Positions 38,963 through 47,318 of a stretch of 64,000 nucleotides of DNA are shown here, piece after piece; the stretch's first letter is position 1, and each line of letters starts with the position of its first letter. Origin of the DNA: CAXBID01 sp963815305 (GTDB lineage Bacteria > Bacteroidota > Bacteroidia > Flavobacteriales > Flavobacteriaceae); NCBI GenBank assembly GCA_963815305.1, contig CAWFFW010000002.1, forward strand, positions 806,001-870,000, read 5' to 3'. Position numbers and translations under genes: made by a program. The notes below the pieces were generated by a model. The model had not been told where the DNA came from. It was given only the letters and a program-made list of their open reading frames with translations, and made no database searches.

Positions 38963-40180
38963 ATGTTTAAGAAAATCACTTTAGCTTTTTTTTACTATTC
39001 AACTTTTTTTGTTGGTGCTCAGCAAATCGATAGTCTGTCTATTAAAAATGGTATTGATAACCCAAGCATTTTAACGACGCATCATTTTGGGATTTTCAGT
39101 TCTCGTATAAATCAAAATTTTAAAATTGCGCCTCCGAAAACAACCATTCTAGATTTCAATTATGCTAGCGGAAATAATTTTCATCCGATTGTTGAAGGTT
39201 TTCTTCCTAAAAATCCCGAAATTCGAGAAGCATTTAGTAAACTAAAATGGCATGATCGTAGTTTTAACTTCATAGACCAAGAAACCACGCCTGCAGAGTA
39301 TATCAATATCGTTATTGATGCTGTAATAAAGGAGTTTAGGCTGGTATTGAATATACCCATATCTAAAAAACAGGAGTTACTTATTAATTTAAGATCTTAT
39401 TTGATTACTAAAGGTAAATATCCATTTTCTTTATTTACCAGTGACGAATCTATTGAATGGTTTCATAGCAATTTAATTGGTGGAGAGGACCCATATGGAC
39501 GCCGTTACTATGGATTAAACCAAGTCAACTTTAAATATACAGATAGAAATAACAATACGCTTGAGTTAAATAATAGCGATTTTTTTATTGGAGGTATTGA
39601 GTTTAGTCATTATTATTACCCTTCATTAATTATAAACGATACCAAAAATATTTATTTAAATTTTGGCTCTCATTTAGGGATTAATACATCTGAATTTAAC
39701 CCATCTATCGATTTAGGAATTTCAGCGAACGCCATTAAACAAGTTTCTTTAAAAAATAAAAAGGAACTTTATTTTGCTATAGGAACGAGTTTGTTAAGAA
39801 AAAATGCTATTGATTTTGATACTACTATTGATTTAGGAAACAATCGTTTTTTAGCAACGATTGAAGCAGATATTGAATATACTAAATATACTAAAAAAGA
39901 TAATTATCATGCCTTTGGCGTAAATTATCAAATACAATCTCGATATAATAAAAAGGAAGAAGCAGATTATTATTCACTTAAAGGAAAATGGCAAGAAATA
40001 AATGGCGGTTGGCAACATGGCGTTTCTACACTTTATAAAGCACAATCCAATTGGACATTTATTTACACTTATGGCAAACCTTATTTAAAAATAGCTTTGT
40101 ATTTTAAAGAAGATTTTTTGGTAAATAATGCTCCCGATTTTCAAACAGGTTTAAGTTTACAAATTGCTGTTTTCAAATAA
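38963..40180 (+). CDS. Secreted beta-rich (outer-membrane) protein, unknown
   Basis: A 405-residue protein with a signal peptide (LAFFYYSTFFVGAQ, cleavage ~20). The N-terminal domain (~20-180) is mixed, with ASGNNFHPIVEGFLP; from ~185 alternating strands with Tyr/Phe ends (NFKYTDRNNNTLELNNSDF, GGIEFSHYYYPSLII, TGLSLQIAVFK at the C terminus) suggest an outer-membrane barrel of 10-12 strands. I recognise no family. It pairs with the upstream helical protein. Confidence 0.6.
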   Translation: MFKKITLAFFYYSTFFVGAQQIDSLSIKNGIDNPSILTTHHFGIFSSRINQNFKIAPPKTTILDFNYASGNNFHPIVEGFLPKNPEIREAFSKLKWHDRSFNFIDQETTPAEYINIVIDAVIKEFRLVLNIPISKKQELLINLRSYLITKGKYPFSLFTSDESIEWFHSNLIGGEDPYGRRYYGLNQVNFKYTDRNNNTLELNNSDFFIGGIEFSHYYYPSLIINDTKNIYLNFGSHLGINTSEFNPSIDLGISANAIKQVSLKNKKELYFAIGTSLLRKNAIDFDTTIDLGNNRFLATIEADIEYTKYTKKDNYHAFGVNYQIQSRYNKKEEADYYSLKGKWQEINGGWQHGVSTLYKAQSNWTFIYTYGKPYLKIALYFKEDFLVNNAPDFQTGLSLQIAVFK

Positions 40181-40308
40181 TATCACCTTCCATTTTATTT
40201 TTTAGCAATTAATTCATTTGTTAATATGCAGTTAAAATTAAGCATCCTTTTAAACCTTTTTAAAATGTATAAGTCCTAATACCAATACAAACTTAAATAA
40301 TTATAAAA

Positions 40309-40779
40309 ATGCAAAAACTAATATTAATTGCTATAGCTTTTATAGGATTACAAGCTACTGCTCAACAGCAAGGTAAACAAGCCCCAAACCGCGCGGAAAG
40401 AGGTGAGAAAATGATGAACCTTTCGGCAGACGACATGGCTACATTACAAACCAAAAAAATGACTTTACATTTAGATTTAAACGAATCTCAGCAAAAGGAA
40501 ATTCAGAATATAAATCTTGAAAATGCAAAAACTCGTAAAGCGCATATGGAAGATAGAAAAGCCAAAAAAGAAGACGGCGTAGAAAAGCCTACTCAAGAAG
40601 ATAGAATGCAAATGATGCATGCCATGCTTGACCATAAAATAGAAATGAAAGCGAAAATGAAAAGTATTTTAAATGCAGAACAATATGCTAAATGGGAAAA
40701 AGCGCAAGCTAGAATGGGGGCCAAGAAAAAACAAGGCATGACAGGAAAGAAACGAAGCGACGGCAAAAAAAGAAACTAA
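40309..40779 (+). CDS. Spy/CpxP-like periplasmic protein
   Basis: A 156-residue secreted protein: signal peptide LILIAIAFIGLQATAQ, then a very charged helical protein with LTXXQ-like segments (LHLDLNESQQKEIQNINLEN, LNAEQYAKWEKAQARM). The pattern of two LT/LN..Q helices is that of the Spy/CpxP ATP-independent chaperone type. The C terminus is Lys/Arg-rich (KKKQGMTGKKRSDGKKRN). A strong terminator follows. Confidence 0.7.
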   Translation: MQKLILIAIAFIGLQATAQQQGKQAPNRAERGEKMMNLSADDMATLQTKKMTLHLDLNESQQKEIQNINLENAKTRKAHMEDRKAKKEDGVEKPTQEDRMQMMHAMLDHKIEMKAKMKSILNAEQYAKWEKAQARMGAKKKQGMTGKKRSDGKKRN

Positions 40780-40813
40780 ACATTTTAATTTGATTGATTA
40801 TAGTTTGCTAATT

Positions 40814-40850
40814 AAAAGCGCATTTTTACCATAAAAATGCGCTTTTGTTT
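40814..40850 (+). terminator. Terminator of the Spy-like gene
   Basis: A 14-bp stem AAAAGCGCATTTTT/AAAAATGCGCTTTT with a 5-base loop, followed by GTTTTATTT. The A-run on the left makes it work on the minus strand too, where it would stop the convergent lipoprotein gene. Confidence 0.85.
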
Positions 40851-40883
40851 TATTTGTTCTTTTCGGATTTTGCTAAAAAAAAC

Positions 40884-41474
40884 TTACCAATTTGGCTTAA
40901 TATATTTCATATTCTCCAAATATATTTTCTTATATATTGTTGGACTATATGATGATTTCTCAATTAATTTTTTAATCTTTTTTTCGTTATATCCAATCGC
41001 AAAATCATAATTTGGATTGTCTTGCATCACTATTAAATTCTTGTTTTCGTCAACGTATCCAAATTTCAACTGTAATGAGCCTGCATTTATATCAGAATAT
41101 ATTTGCATTTTTACAACTTTATCTTTCAAATAATAATATCCTACAATTCCAGTGTTAGGACTATTTACTTCCTCAATACTTGGATAACTTTTCAGACCTT
41201 GGAGTTTGAAATGACCGTCGCCATAAAATCGAATGTATGCATCTCCATTTTTATATTCCGTAGTCCTTTTATAAAAATAACTTTCTGTTAAATAGTAAAT
41301 TGCTGTTGTATCAATAACAGATAAATCTTTAAGTTCAGTAAAACGTTTTTGGTAAGAGAATTTTTTGTTTTTCGGTGGTCTAATATATCCAGAATTATTC
41401 ACAACATAACGAGAGCAACTGGAAAACAGTGCTAAAATAATTATACAAATTAATATCCTCGATGTTTTTTTCAT
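40884..41474 (-). CDS. Lipoprotein, unknown
   Basis: A 196-residue lipoprotein (ICIIILALFSSC, Cys20). The rest is a mixed alpha/beta protein with YYLTESYFYKRTTEY, DAYIRFYGDGHFKLQG and VGYYYLKDKVVKMQIYSD, which reads like a beta-sandwich or lipocalin-like strands. No family is recognised. It is convergent with the Spy-like gene. Confidence 0.6.
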   Translation of the reverse strand: MKKTSRILICIIILALFSSCSRYVVNNSGYIRPPKNKKFSYQKRFTELKDLSVIDTTAIYYLTESYFYKRTTEYKNGDAYIRFYGDGHFKLQGLKSYPSIEEVNSPNTGIVGYYYLKDKVVKMQIYSDINAGSLQLKFGYVDENKNLIVMQDNPNYDFAIGYNEKKIKKLIEKSSYSPTIYKKIYLENMKYIKPNW

Positions 41475-41657
41475 ATTTTGGACGATATGTTTGTACGTGG
41501 TTTGTTGCGGATTTTAAGAACCTCAATTACCAAATACAAACCGAATAAAAAATGAAATGCAACCAAAAGACTAGATAAATTTATAATTAATTTTATACGA
41601 TGTTATGCTTTTACCTTTTATTTTAGTAATCCATTTTCAATCCACAAGTTACATTCC

Positions 41658-42420
41658 TTATTTATTGTAGCTGTAAGTATTTCTTCTTTCATTATTATTA
41701 ATATCTGTATATGCTGATTTAATTAAAAAGTTATCGTTATCATATTCGTTCAAGTAATTTATTGTTCTTGTAATAACACCACTTTCATAATAATCTATTT
41801 TACTAATATTATGAATATTTAAAGACATACCGGCAGCGGTAAGTTCCTTTAAAATATATAGAATATTTGTATATGGAGATTTTTTATTATCAAATGTATA
41901 TACTTCAAATGCATCTGATACCATTCCTTTGTGTTCTTTTTAGAGAGTTTTCAGTAGAATTGTATTGGTAATCATAAAACCGGTTAGTATTATTAAATAA
42001 ACCAATAATATTTCTTGTTAAAAGTATATTTTCAGAATTATAAGTATACAAGAAATCATATCTTACATTGTCGTCGGTGTCATATTGTGTTAGCCTTTTA
42101 ATATTATTATTACCATCGTAATAAAGTAATGTGTATGCGATTGATACTATTGCGTTGGCATCATAAGACCTATTAACCCTAACTACATTTTCATCATTAT
42201 AAACATATTCGTTTTCATTGTTTAATACATTTGTCCTTTTTTGTTTAATTAATTTGTTTGCCTCATCGTAAACAAATTCATAACCAACATTATTTTCGCC
42301 ATTAAATGTAGAAGTAGTACTTGTCAATAATTTAGGGATAACGATTATGATTTCCTCACTGTCACCAGAAGAACAAGAAGTTAAAAATAGCATTAAATTC
42401 AATAATAAAAAATTTCTCAT
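41658..42420 (-). pseudogene. RHS/YD-like lipoprotein with a frameshift
   Basis: From ATG 42420, MRNFLLLNLMLFLTSCSSG (lipobox Cys16) leads into repeats such as YEFVYDEANKLIKQKRT, RYDFLYTYNSENILLTRNI and YDYQYNSTENSLKR, typical of YD/DUF4595-like proteins. In a run of five A (CTAAAAAG, about 41948) one A appears to be missing; after it the other frame continues as EHKGMVSDAFEVYTFDNK to the stop at 41658. Corrected length is ~253 residues. A single homopolymer indel could be a sequencing error or a real lesion. An in-frame start 26 codons upstream is less likely. Confidence 0.65.
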
Positions 42421-42590
42421 AATTACTTGTCTGTCTGCTCTAGTTTCTTTTTTCTGCATTAAAACAATCCGGATTAGATAGTAACTTTTATCACTCATAT
42501 CCCTTAAATATGCTAGGGTATAGTAAGTTTTTTGTCACTGTTATCGCGTAAAGGTGATTTTTTACACATTATCTAAAGGAGTATTATTTA

Positions 42591-43877
42591 CTACAGCGTT
42601 TTCGCCACTTTATTTACAGCGGCAATGGTAAAATCTAAATCTTCATAGGTTAAAGCATCGGTAATAAACCAAGTTTCAAAGGCACTTGGCGCGATATAAA
42701 TACCCTCGTGCAATAAGCCATGAAAGAACTTTTTAAAGGTGTCATTATTCCCTTTTGCAGCACTATCAAAATCTACAACTTCAGTCGCATCAAAATGTAC
42801 AGAAATCATCGAACCGACTCTATTTATAGTATGTATAACGCCGTTTTTATTTAAAACTTTTGTTATACCTTTATGTAAATATTCGGTTTTATCAGCCAAA
42901 CGTTTGAAAATTTTATCATCATTATTCAGTGCTTTTAACATCGCCAAACCTGCCGCCATAGCTAGCGGATTTCCACTTAAAGTTCCTGCTTGATAAACAG
43001 GCCCTTCAGGTGCTAAGTAATTCATTATTTCATTTCGCGAAGCAAACGCCCCTACGGGCAAACCACCACCAATAACTTTTCCAAAACAAACAATATCACC
43101 AAAAACATGATACAATTCCTGCGCACCACCTTTAGCTAAACGGAAACCCGTCATTACCTCATCAAAAACTAATAAAATATGATGCGTATCACATAAGTTT
43201 CTTAATGCTTTTAAAAAATCTTTTTTTGGAGGAATACACCCCATGTTACCAGCAACTGGCTCAATAATAATACAAGCAATTTCATCTTTATTAGCTTCAA
43301 TAAGTTGCTCTACATTCTCAATATCGTTGTATCGAGCTAACAATGTGTCTTTGGCTGTACCCTTTGTAACTCCCGGACTATTAGGCGTACCAAATGTACT
43401 GGCACCACTACCCGCTTGTATTAAAAAAGAATCGGAATGCCCGTGATAACAACCCGCAAATTTGATGATTTTATCTTTTCCTGAAAAGCCACGCGCTAAT
43501 CTTACAGCACTCATACACGCCTCCGTTCCTGAGTTCACAAAACGAATTTTATCTATATTTGGAAGCATTGAAACTGCTAATTGGGCTATTTCAGTTTCAA
43601 TTTCAGTGGGCATCCCAAACGAGGTGCCTTTTTTTGCTTTTTCAATTACAGCATTTACAACAGGCTCGTAAGCGTGTCCCAAAATCATAGGCCCCCAAGA
43701 ATTTATATAATCAATTAATCTATTTCCGTCTTCATCATATAAATAAGCACCTTTTGCTTCTTTTACAAAAATAGGAGTTCCGCCAACGCCCTTAAAGGCT
43801 CTAACTGGTGAGTTTACGCCTCCTGGAATTACTTTTTCAGCTTCTGCAAATAATGCACTGCTTCTCTTATAAATCAT
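42591..43877 (-). CDS. hemL: Glutamate-1-semialdehyde 2,1-aminomutase
   Basis: A 428-residue PLP enzyme that makes 5-aminolevulinate, the first committed tetrapyrrole precursor, from glutamate-1-semialdehyde. PLP Lys267 lies in CFGKVIGGGLPVGAFASR; NSGTEACMSAVRLARGFSG and the aldehyde-binding FDEVMTGFRL are further class III aminotransferase marks; the length matches the family. It follows the glucosaminidase by 14 bases, so it may share the upstream transcript. Confidence 0.96.
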   Translation of the reverse strand: MIYKRSSALFAEAEKVIPGGVNSPVRAFKGVGGTPIFVKEAKGAYLYDEDGNRLIDYINSWGPMILGHAYEPVVNAVIEKAKKGTSFGMPTEIETEIAQLAVSMLPNIDKIRFVNSGTEACMSAVRLARGFSGKDKIIKFAGCYHGHSDSFLIQAGSGASTFGTPNSPGVTKGTAKDTLLARYNDIENVEQLIEANKDEIACIIIEPVAGNMGCIPPKKDFLKALRNLCDTHHILLVFDEVMTGFRLAKGGAQELYHVFGDIVCFGKVIGGGLPVGAFASRNEIMNYLAPEGPVYQAGTLSGNPLAMAAGLAMLKALNNDDKIFKRLADKTEYLHKGITKVLNKNGVIHTINRVGSMISVHFDATEVVDFDSAAKGNNDTFKKFFHGLLHEGIYIAPSAFETWFITDALTYEDLDFTIAAVNKVAKTL

Positions 43878-43891
43878 ACTATCACAATTTT

Positions 43892-44692
43892 TTAAGGCTT
43901 CACAATTAACTGTTGACCAATTCGTAATGACGTATCTGTTAAGCCATTTAATTTTTGAAGTTCTTCAACGGTGAGTCTATATTTTTTGGAAATGGAATAT
44001 AAAGTGTCACCTTTTAAAACGGTATATCGAATTTGGTTTACATCTTCAGGGATTTCATATTTTATGTAGGTATCACCTAAAACTTCTTCATCTAATTTAT
44101 ATAACTCATACCGCTCAATCAAACTAATCAACTTATCTGGATATTTTCTATCGGTAGCATATCCAGCAGCTTTTAGGCCTTTCGCCCAACCTTTATAGTC
44201 TTCTTTTTTAAGTATAAAAAGCTTTGAATACCGATTTCTGTCTGTTAAAAACAATGAATGATCTCTAAATGAATATTTAGCATCTTTATATTTTCTAAAA
44301 CATTCTTGTGCGGCATCGTCATCATGATATATTTTTTGTCCGGTCCAACCATGACATTTAATTCCAAAATGATTATTGGCTTCAACGGAAAGTCTTCCAT
44401 TTCCAGAACCCGACTCTAAGATACCTTGTGCCAAGGTAATACTTGCAGGAATACCATATAGTTGCATTTCGTTTTGTGCAATTTCTTTATGAAAATCTAT
44501 GTATTTTTCGGTATCGCTAGCATAAGTTTTATTACTAATGGGTACGGTTTTCTCAATTATGGTCTCTTCTGTTTTAATGATAACCTCTTTATTCTCATTG
44601 CTTGTTTTTTTTGTAACAACCGCTTTTTTCGTTTTACAACTAAAAATTATAAGCACGACACCTAATATTGCAATAATTCTTTTTAATTTCAT
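43892..44692 (-). CDS. Glucosaminidase with LysM domain (peptidoglycan hydrolase)
   Basis: A 266-residue lipoprotein (GVVLIIFSC, Cys19). Residues ~60-205 form the glucosaminidase domain (MQLYGIPASITLAQGILESG, NNHFGIKCHGW, AKGLKAAGYATDRKYPDKLI); the catalytic Glu is the E in GILESG. Residues ~221-266 form a LysM peptidoglycan-binding domain (RYTVLKGDTLYSISKKYRLT, LNGLTDTSLRIGQQLIV). It is a cell-wall remodelling enzyme. It overlaps the upstream PLP gene by 4 bases (ATGA). Confidence 0.92.
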   Translation of the reverse strand: MKLKRIIAILGVVLIIFSCKTKKAVVTKKTSNENKEVIIKTEETIIEKTVPISNKTYASDTEKYIDFHKEIAQNEMQLYGIPASITLAQGILESGSGNGRLSVEANNHFGIKCHGWTGQKIYHDDDAAQECFRKYKDAKYSFRDHSLFLTDRNRYSKLFILKKEDYKGWAKGLKAAGYATDRKYPDKLISLIERYELYKLDEEVLGDTYIKYEIPEDVNQIRYTVLKGDTLYSISKKYRLTVEELQKLNGLTDTSLRIGQQLIVKP

Positions 44693-45600
44693 TTTATGAT
44701 GGGCAAATTCTTTTGTTTTAACTTATTATTTATTCCAGAGACAGCTTGCAAACCTCCCGTATGAATAGCTAATATTTTTGAACCTTTTGGAAAATATTTT
44801 TGTTCAATTAAATCAAAAATTCCAAATAGCATTTTGCTAGTGTAAATAGGATCTAAAGGAATACCGCTAGCTTTTTTAAACTGATTCATAAAACTTACTA
44901 GTTCTGTATTTATTTTAGCATAACCTCCAAAATGGTAATCGGTTATTAGTTTCCAGTTATTCTTATTTGCAAATTTACTAATATCTTCTTTTAAAAAGTC
45001 GCCTTTTAAAGCAGGAAAACCTAAAACTTTTTGATTGGGTTGTGAACCATTTACAAGACCCGAAATAGTGCCACCTGTACCAACGGCACAACATATGTAG
45101 TCAAATAACTTATCAGAATCACTCAATATCTCCTCGCAGCCCTTAACCGCTAAAGCATTTGTTCCACCTTCAGGAATTAAATAAAAATCATTAAATTCAG
45201 CTTTTAAATTTTCTAAAAAATCCTTGCTCGTTTTATTTCTGTAATCTTCTCTGGAAACAAACTTAAAATGCATGCCATTTTTTTTTGCAAAACTCAATGT
45301 TGGATTATCATTTATTGCTTTTTCCAACTCCTCTCCCCTAATAACACCAATCGTTTTAAAACCTAATAAAGCGCCCGCGGAAGCGGTAGCTGCTATGTGA
45401 TTTGAATAGGCTCCACCAAATGTGAGTAGTGTTTTATAACCCAATGTATCAGCCTCAAGAAGATTATATTTTAGCTTTCTGTATTTATTCCCCGAAACAA
45501 AGGCCTGCAATTTATCTTCTCGTTTTACATAAAATTCAACATCGTGTTTTTTTAGTAATAATACCTGTTGATTCTCGCTATGTTCAAAATTAAAAATCAT
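44689..45600 (-). CDS. PLP-dependent ACC deaminase/D-cysteine desulfhydrase-like enzyme
   Basis: A 303-residue fold type II PLP enzyme. FVSGNKYRKLKYNLLEADTL holds the PLP Lys (after GNK), followed by LLTFGGAYSNHIAATASAGA (substrate-binding SNH) and CCAVGTGGTISGLVNGS (phosphate loop). These match the 1-aminocyclopropane-1-carboxylate deaminase/D-cysteine desulfhydrase group; the sequence does not decide between the two activities, and D-cysteine desulfhydrase is commoner in non-plant bacteria. It is the second gene of a four-gene minus-strand run. Confidence 0.88.
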   Translation of the reverse strand: MIFNFEHSENQQVLLLKKHDVEFYVKREDKLQAFVSGNKYRKLKYNLLEADTLGYKTLLTFGGAYSNHIAATASAGALLGFKTIGVIRGEELEKAINDNPTLSFAKKNGMHFKFVSREDYRNKTSKDFLENLKAEFNDFYLIPEGGTNALAVKGCEEILSDSDKLFDYICCAVGTGGTISGLVNGSQPNQKVLGFPALKGDFLKEDISKFANKNNWKLITDYHFGGYAKINTELVSFMNQFKKASGIPLDPIYTSKMLFGIFDLIEQKYFPKGSKILAIHTGGLQAVSGINNKLKQKNLPIIK

Positions 45601-45603
45601 GAA

Positions 45604-45927
45604 TCAAATATACTTTAAAAAAGCCCAAAATTTGCGTTGTTTTAGATACTGTAAATTAGATTCGTTTTGATAAGCTTCTCTTTCAAAAGAAATATTTCTA
45701 TAAGCGTTTTGCCAATCTTTATATTGAATTAACCGAATTAAAAACTCAATAATATAAACCAAATAAAACGGAAAAATGAGTATTTCAATTTGTTGCCTTA
45801 AGTGAATTTTTTCATGGTTCAATAAATTTTTATTCAATTTTAAATGGCTATATTTTAAAAACACAAAAGGAAAAATAGTTAACCCCAAATACCCTTTAGG
45901 TACCAAATATTTTGAAATGAAAATCAT
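45604..45927 (-). CDS. Small membrane protein with an HExxH motif
   Basis: A 107-residue protein. A hydrophobic N-terminal segment (~12-25), then NHEKIHLRQQIEIL with HEKIH at 38-42, a second hydrophobic segment (~46-66) and a tail with FEREAYQNES (Glu82/Glu84/Glu89) are visible. HExxH followed ~40 residues on by an acidic ExxxxE is the zinc-peptidase pattern, yet the protein is far shorter than M48 or M56 peptidases. No family is recognised. It lies 3 bases upstream of the PLP gene. Confidence 0.65.
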   Translation of the reverse strand: MIFISKYLVPKGYLGLTIFPFVFLKYSHLKLNKNLLNHEKIHLRQQIEILIFPFYLVYIIEFLIRLIQYKDWQNAYRNISFEREAYQNESNLQYLKQRKFWAFLKYI

Positions 45928-45991
45928 AATAACACATATTCAAAAATCAAACCATAAAATAATTTTTCTAATTTAAGTTATATTTGTTTAT

Positions 45992-46153
45992 ATGAAAAAG
46001 ATTATCCCCATTGAAGAAGGCGATTTTTATTGGACACCAGAAGGTTATCGCTGTTTTACTGAGCAATATCTTTTGAAACGTGGTTATTGTTGTGAAAGTG
46101 GTTGCAGACATTGCCCGTATGGATTCAATGAAAATAAAAACCGCCGTAATTAG
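45992..46153 (+). CDS. DUF5522-family small Cys-rich protein
   Basis: A 53-residue protein: MKKIIPIEEGDFYWTPEGYR then CFTEQYLLKRGYCCESGC and RHCPYGF. The CC-xxx-C-xx-C arrangement next to a TPEGY segment is the DUF5522 pattern; four cysteines could bind zinc or an iron-sulfur centre. The gene is shorter than many ORF filters; a 62-residue minus-strand frame over it is a shadow. It is divergent to the 107-residue gene. Confidence 0.85.
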   Translation: MKKIIPIEEGDFYWTPEGYRCFTEQYLLKRGYCCESGCRHCPYGFNENKNRRN

Positions 46154-46245
46154 CAAACCATATCCAATAGGCTTGGTATGATTATTGATAATAATTATAA
46201 GTGAAAAGTGAATGCTTATATGAGTAACTAAATAAATTTACAACT

Positions 46246-46803
46246 ATGAAAAAAATTTTAAAACCCATACTGCTTTTGGCATTTTTAATTGTGGCATCAT
46301 CTTGTAGCTCTATTAGGGTAGCTGCAGACTATGACAAAAATGCAAATTTTAACCACTATAAATCATTCGCGTTTTTTAAAACTGGAATTGATAAAGCTGA
46401 AATAAGCGATTTAGATAAGCGCAGAATTCTTAAAGCTATTGAAGCAGAACTTTTAGCAAAAGGTTTTGTGAAATCTGAAAATCCAGATTTATTAATTAGT
46501 CTTTTTACAAAATCTCAACAACGTGTTGATGTTTATAACAACTCTTGGGGCATGGGCGCCTGGGGTTGGGGTGGCTGGGGAGGCTTTGGTCCAGGTTGGG
46601 GCTGGGGTTGGAATCAACAGCCTTCTGTTTCTACAAGTACCCAAGGCACACTATATATAGATCTTATTGATGCCAACAAAAAAGAATTAATTTGGCAAGG
46701 TATGGGCACTGGTTTTTTAAGCCGGAATATGGAGAAAAAAGAAGAACGCATTAACGAGTTTGTTTCAGAAATTATGATGAAATATCCTCCACAAGCAAAA
46801 TAA
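46246..46803 (+). CDS. DUF4136 lipoprotein with a Gly/Trp-rich insert
   Basis: A 185-residue lipoprotein (LLLAFLIVASSC, Cys20). The DUF4136 pattern is visible: DYDKNANFNHYKSFAFFKTG, AIEAELLAKGFVKSENPDLL, QGTLYIDLIDANKKELIWQG. An insert at ~100-125 (NSWGMGAWGWGGWGGFGPGW) is unusually rich in Gly and Trp; such inserts occur in some DUF4136 members. The function is unknown; the protein is envelope-associated. A terminator follows. Confidence 0.85.
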   Translation: MKKILKPILLLAFLIVASSCSSIRVAADYDKNANFNHYKSFAFFKTGIDKAEISDLDKRRILKAIEAELLAKGFVKSENPDLLISLFTKSQQRVDVYNNSWGMGAWGWGGWGGFGPGWGWGWNQQPSVSTSTQGTLYIDLIDANKKELIWQGMGTGFLSRNMEKKEERINEFVSEIMMKYPPQAK

Positions 46804-46811
46804 TACAATAC

Positions 46812-46839
46812 AAAAAAAGCACCAAATGGTGCTTTTTTT
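46812..46839. terminator. Bidirectional terminator
   Basis: A perfect 12-bp stem AAAAAAAGCACC/GGTGCTTTTTTT with loop AAAT. It lies 8 bases after the DUF4136 stop and just before the end of the minus-strand nuclease pseudogene, serving both. Confidence 0.9.
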
Positions 46840-46841
46840 AT

Positions 46842-47169
46842 TTATAACAAATACGGTTTTGCATGCCCATTATCAACCAACCATTGATTAACCTCCAAGC
46901 CATCTTCTAAAATAATATTAGCCAAATAACGTCCATATTTACCCTGTTTGTCTTTGTATGAACGAATAGTAACTTCTTTATCAAGAACCATTTCTTTTAA
47001 AATATCGCGTACTTTTTATCTTCTTCTTTTTCAACGCCTCGAAGTTAGGGTGTGTCAATACCGTAAAGTCTTAATTCATTTCTTGAAAATGCAAAAAACA
47101 TAAGTCTACCATAGCCGTAACGGTGTCTCCATCATAAACATCTATTATTTTTGCTTTATAATTATACAT
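46842..47169 (-). pseudogene. Thermonuclease (SNase) remnant
   Basis: The minus strand opens MYNYKAKIIDVYDGDTVTAM at 47169, the start of the SNase fold with the conserved DGDT. A frame change follows before LRLYGIDTP; then an in-frame TAA stands where the active-site Glu of the PELRG motif is expected (CCC TAA CTT CGA), and a poly-A deletion comes before VRDILKEMVL. The last part IRSYKDKQGKYGRYLANIIL, LEVNQWLVDNGHAKPYLL is intact. At least three lesions mean a true pseudogene. Confidence 0.85.
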
Positions 47170-47318
47170 AATTTTATTTTTTAAGATTTATAAATATATG
47201 AAAACACTTAAACTCGCCGATTTTTAAATCCTACATCCTTTATTAAAATCACAATGTAATCGTCAATGAGATGAATATTCCGTATTTTTATATACATAAA
47301 ACAGACTTAAAATAAACT

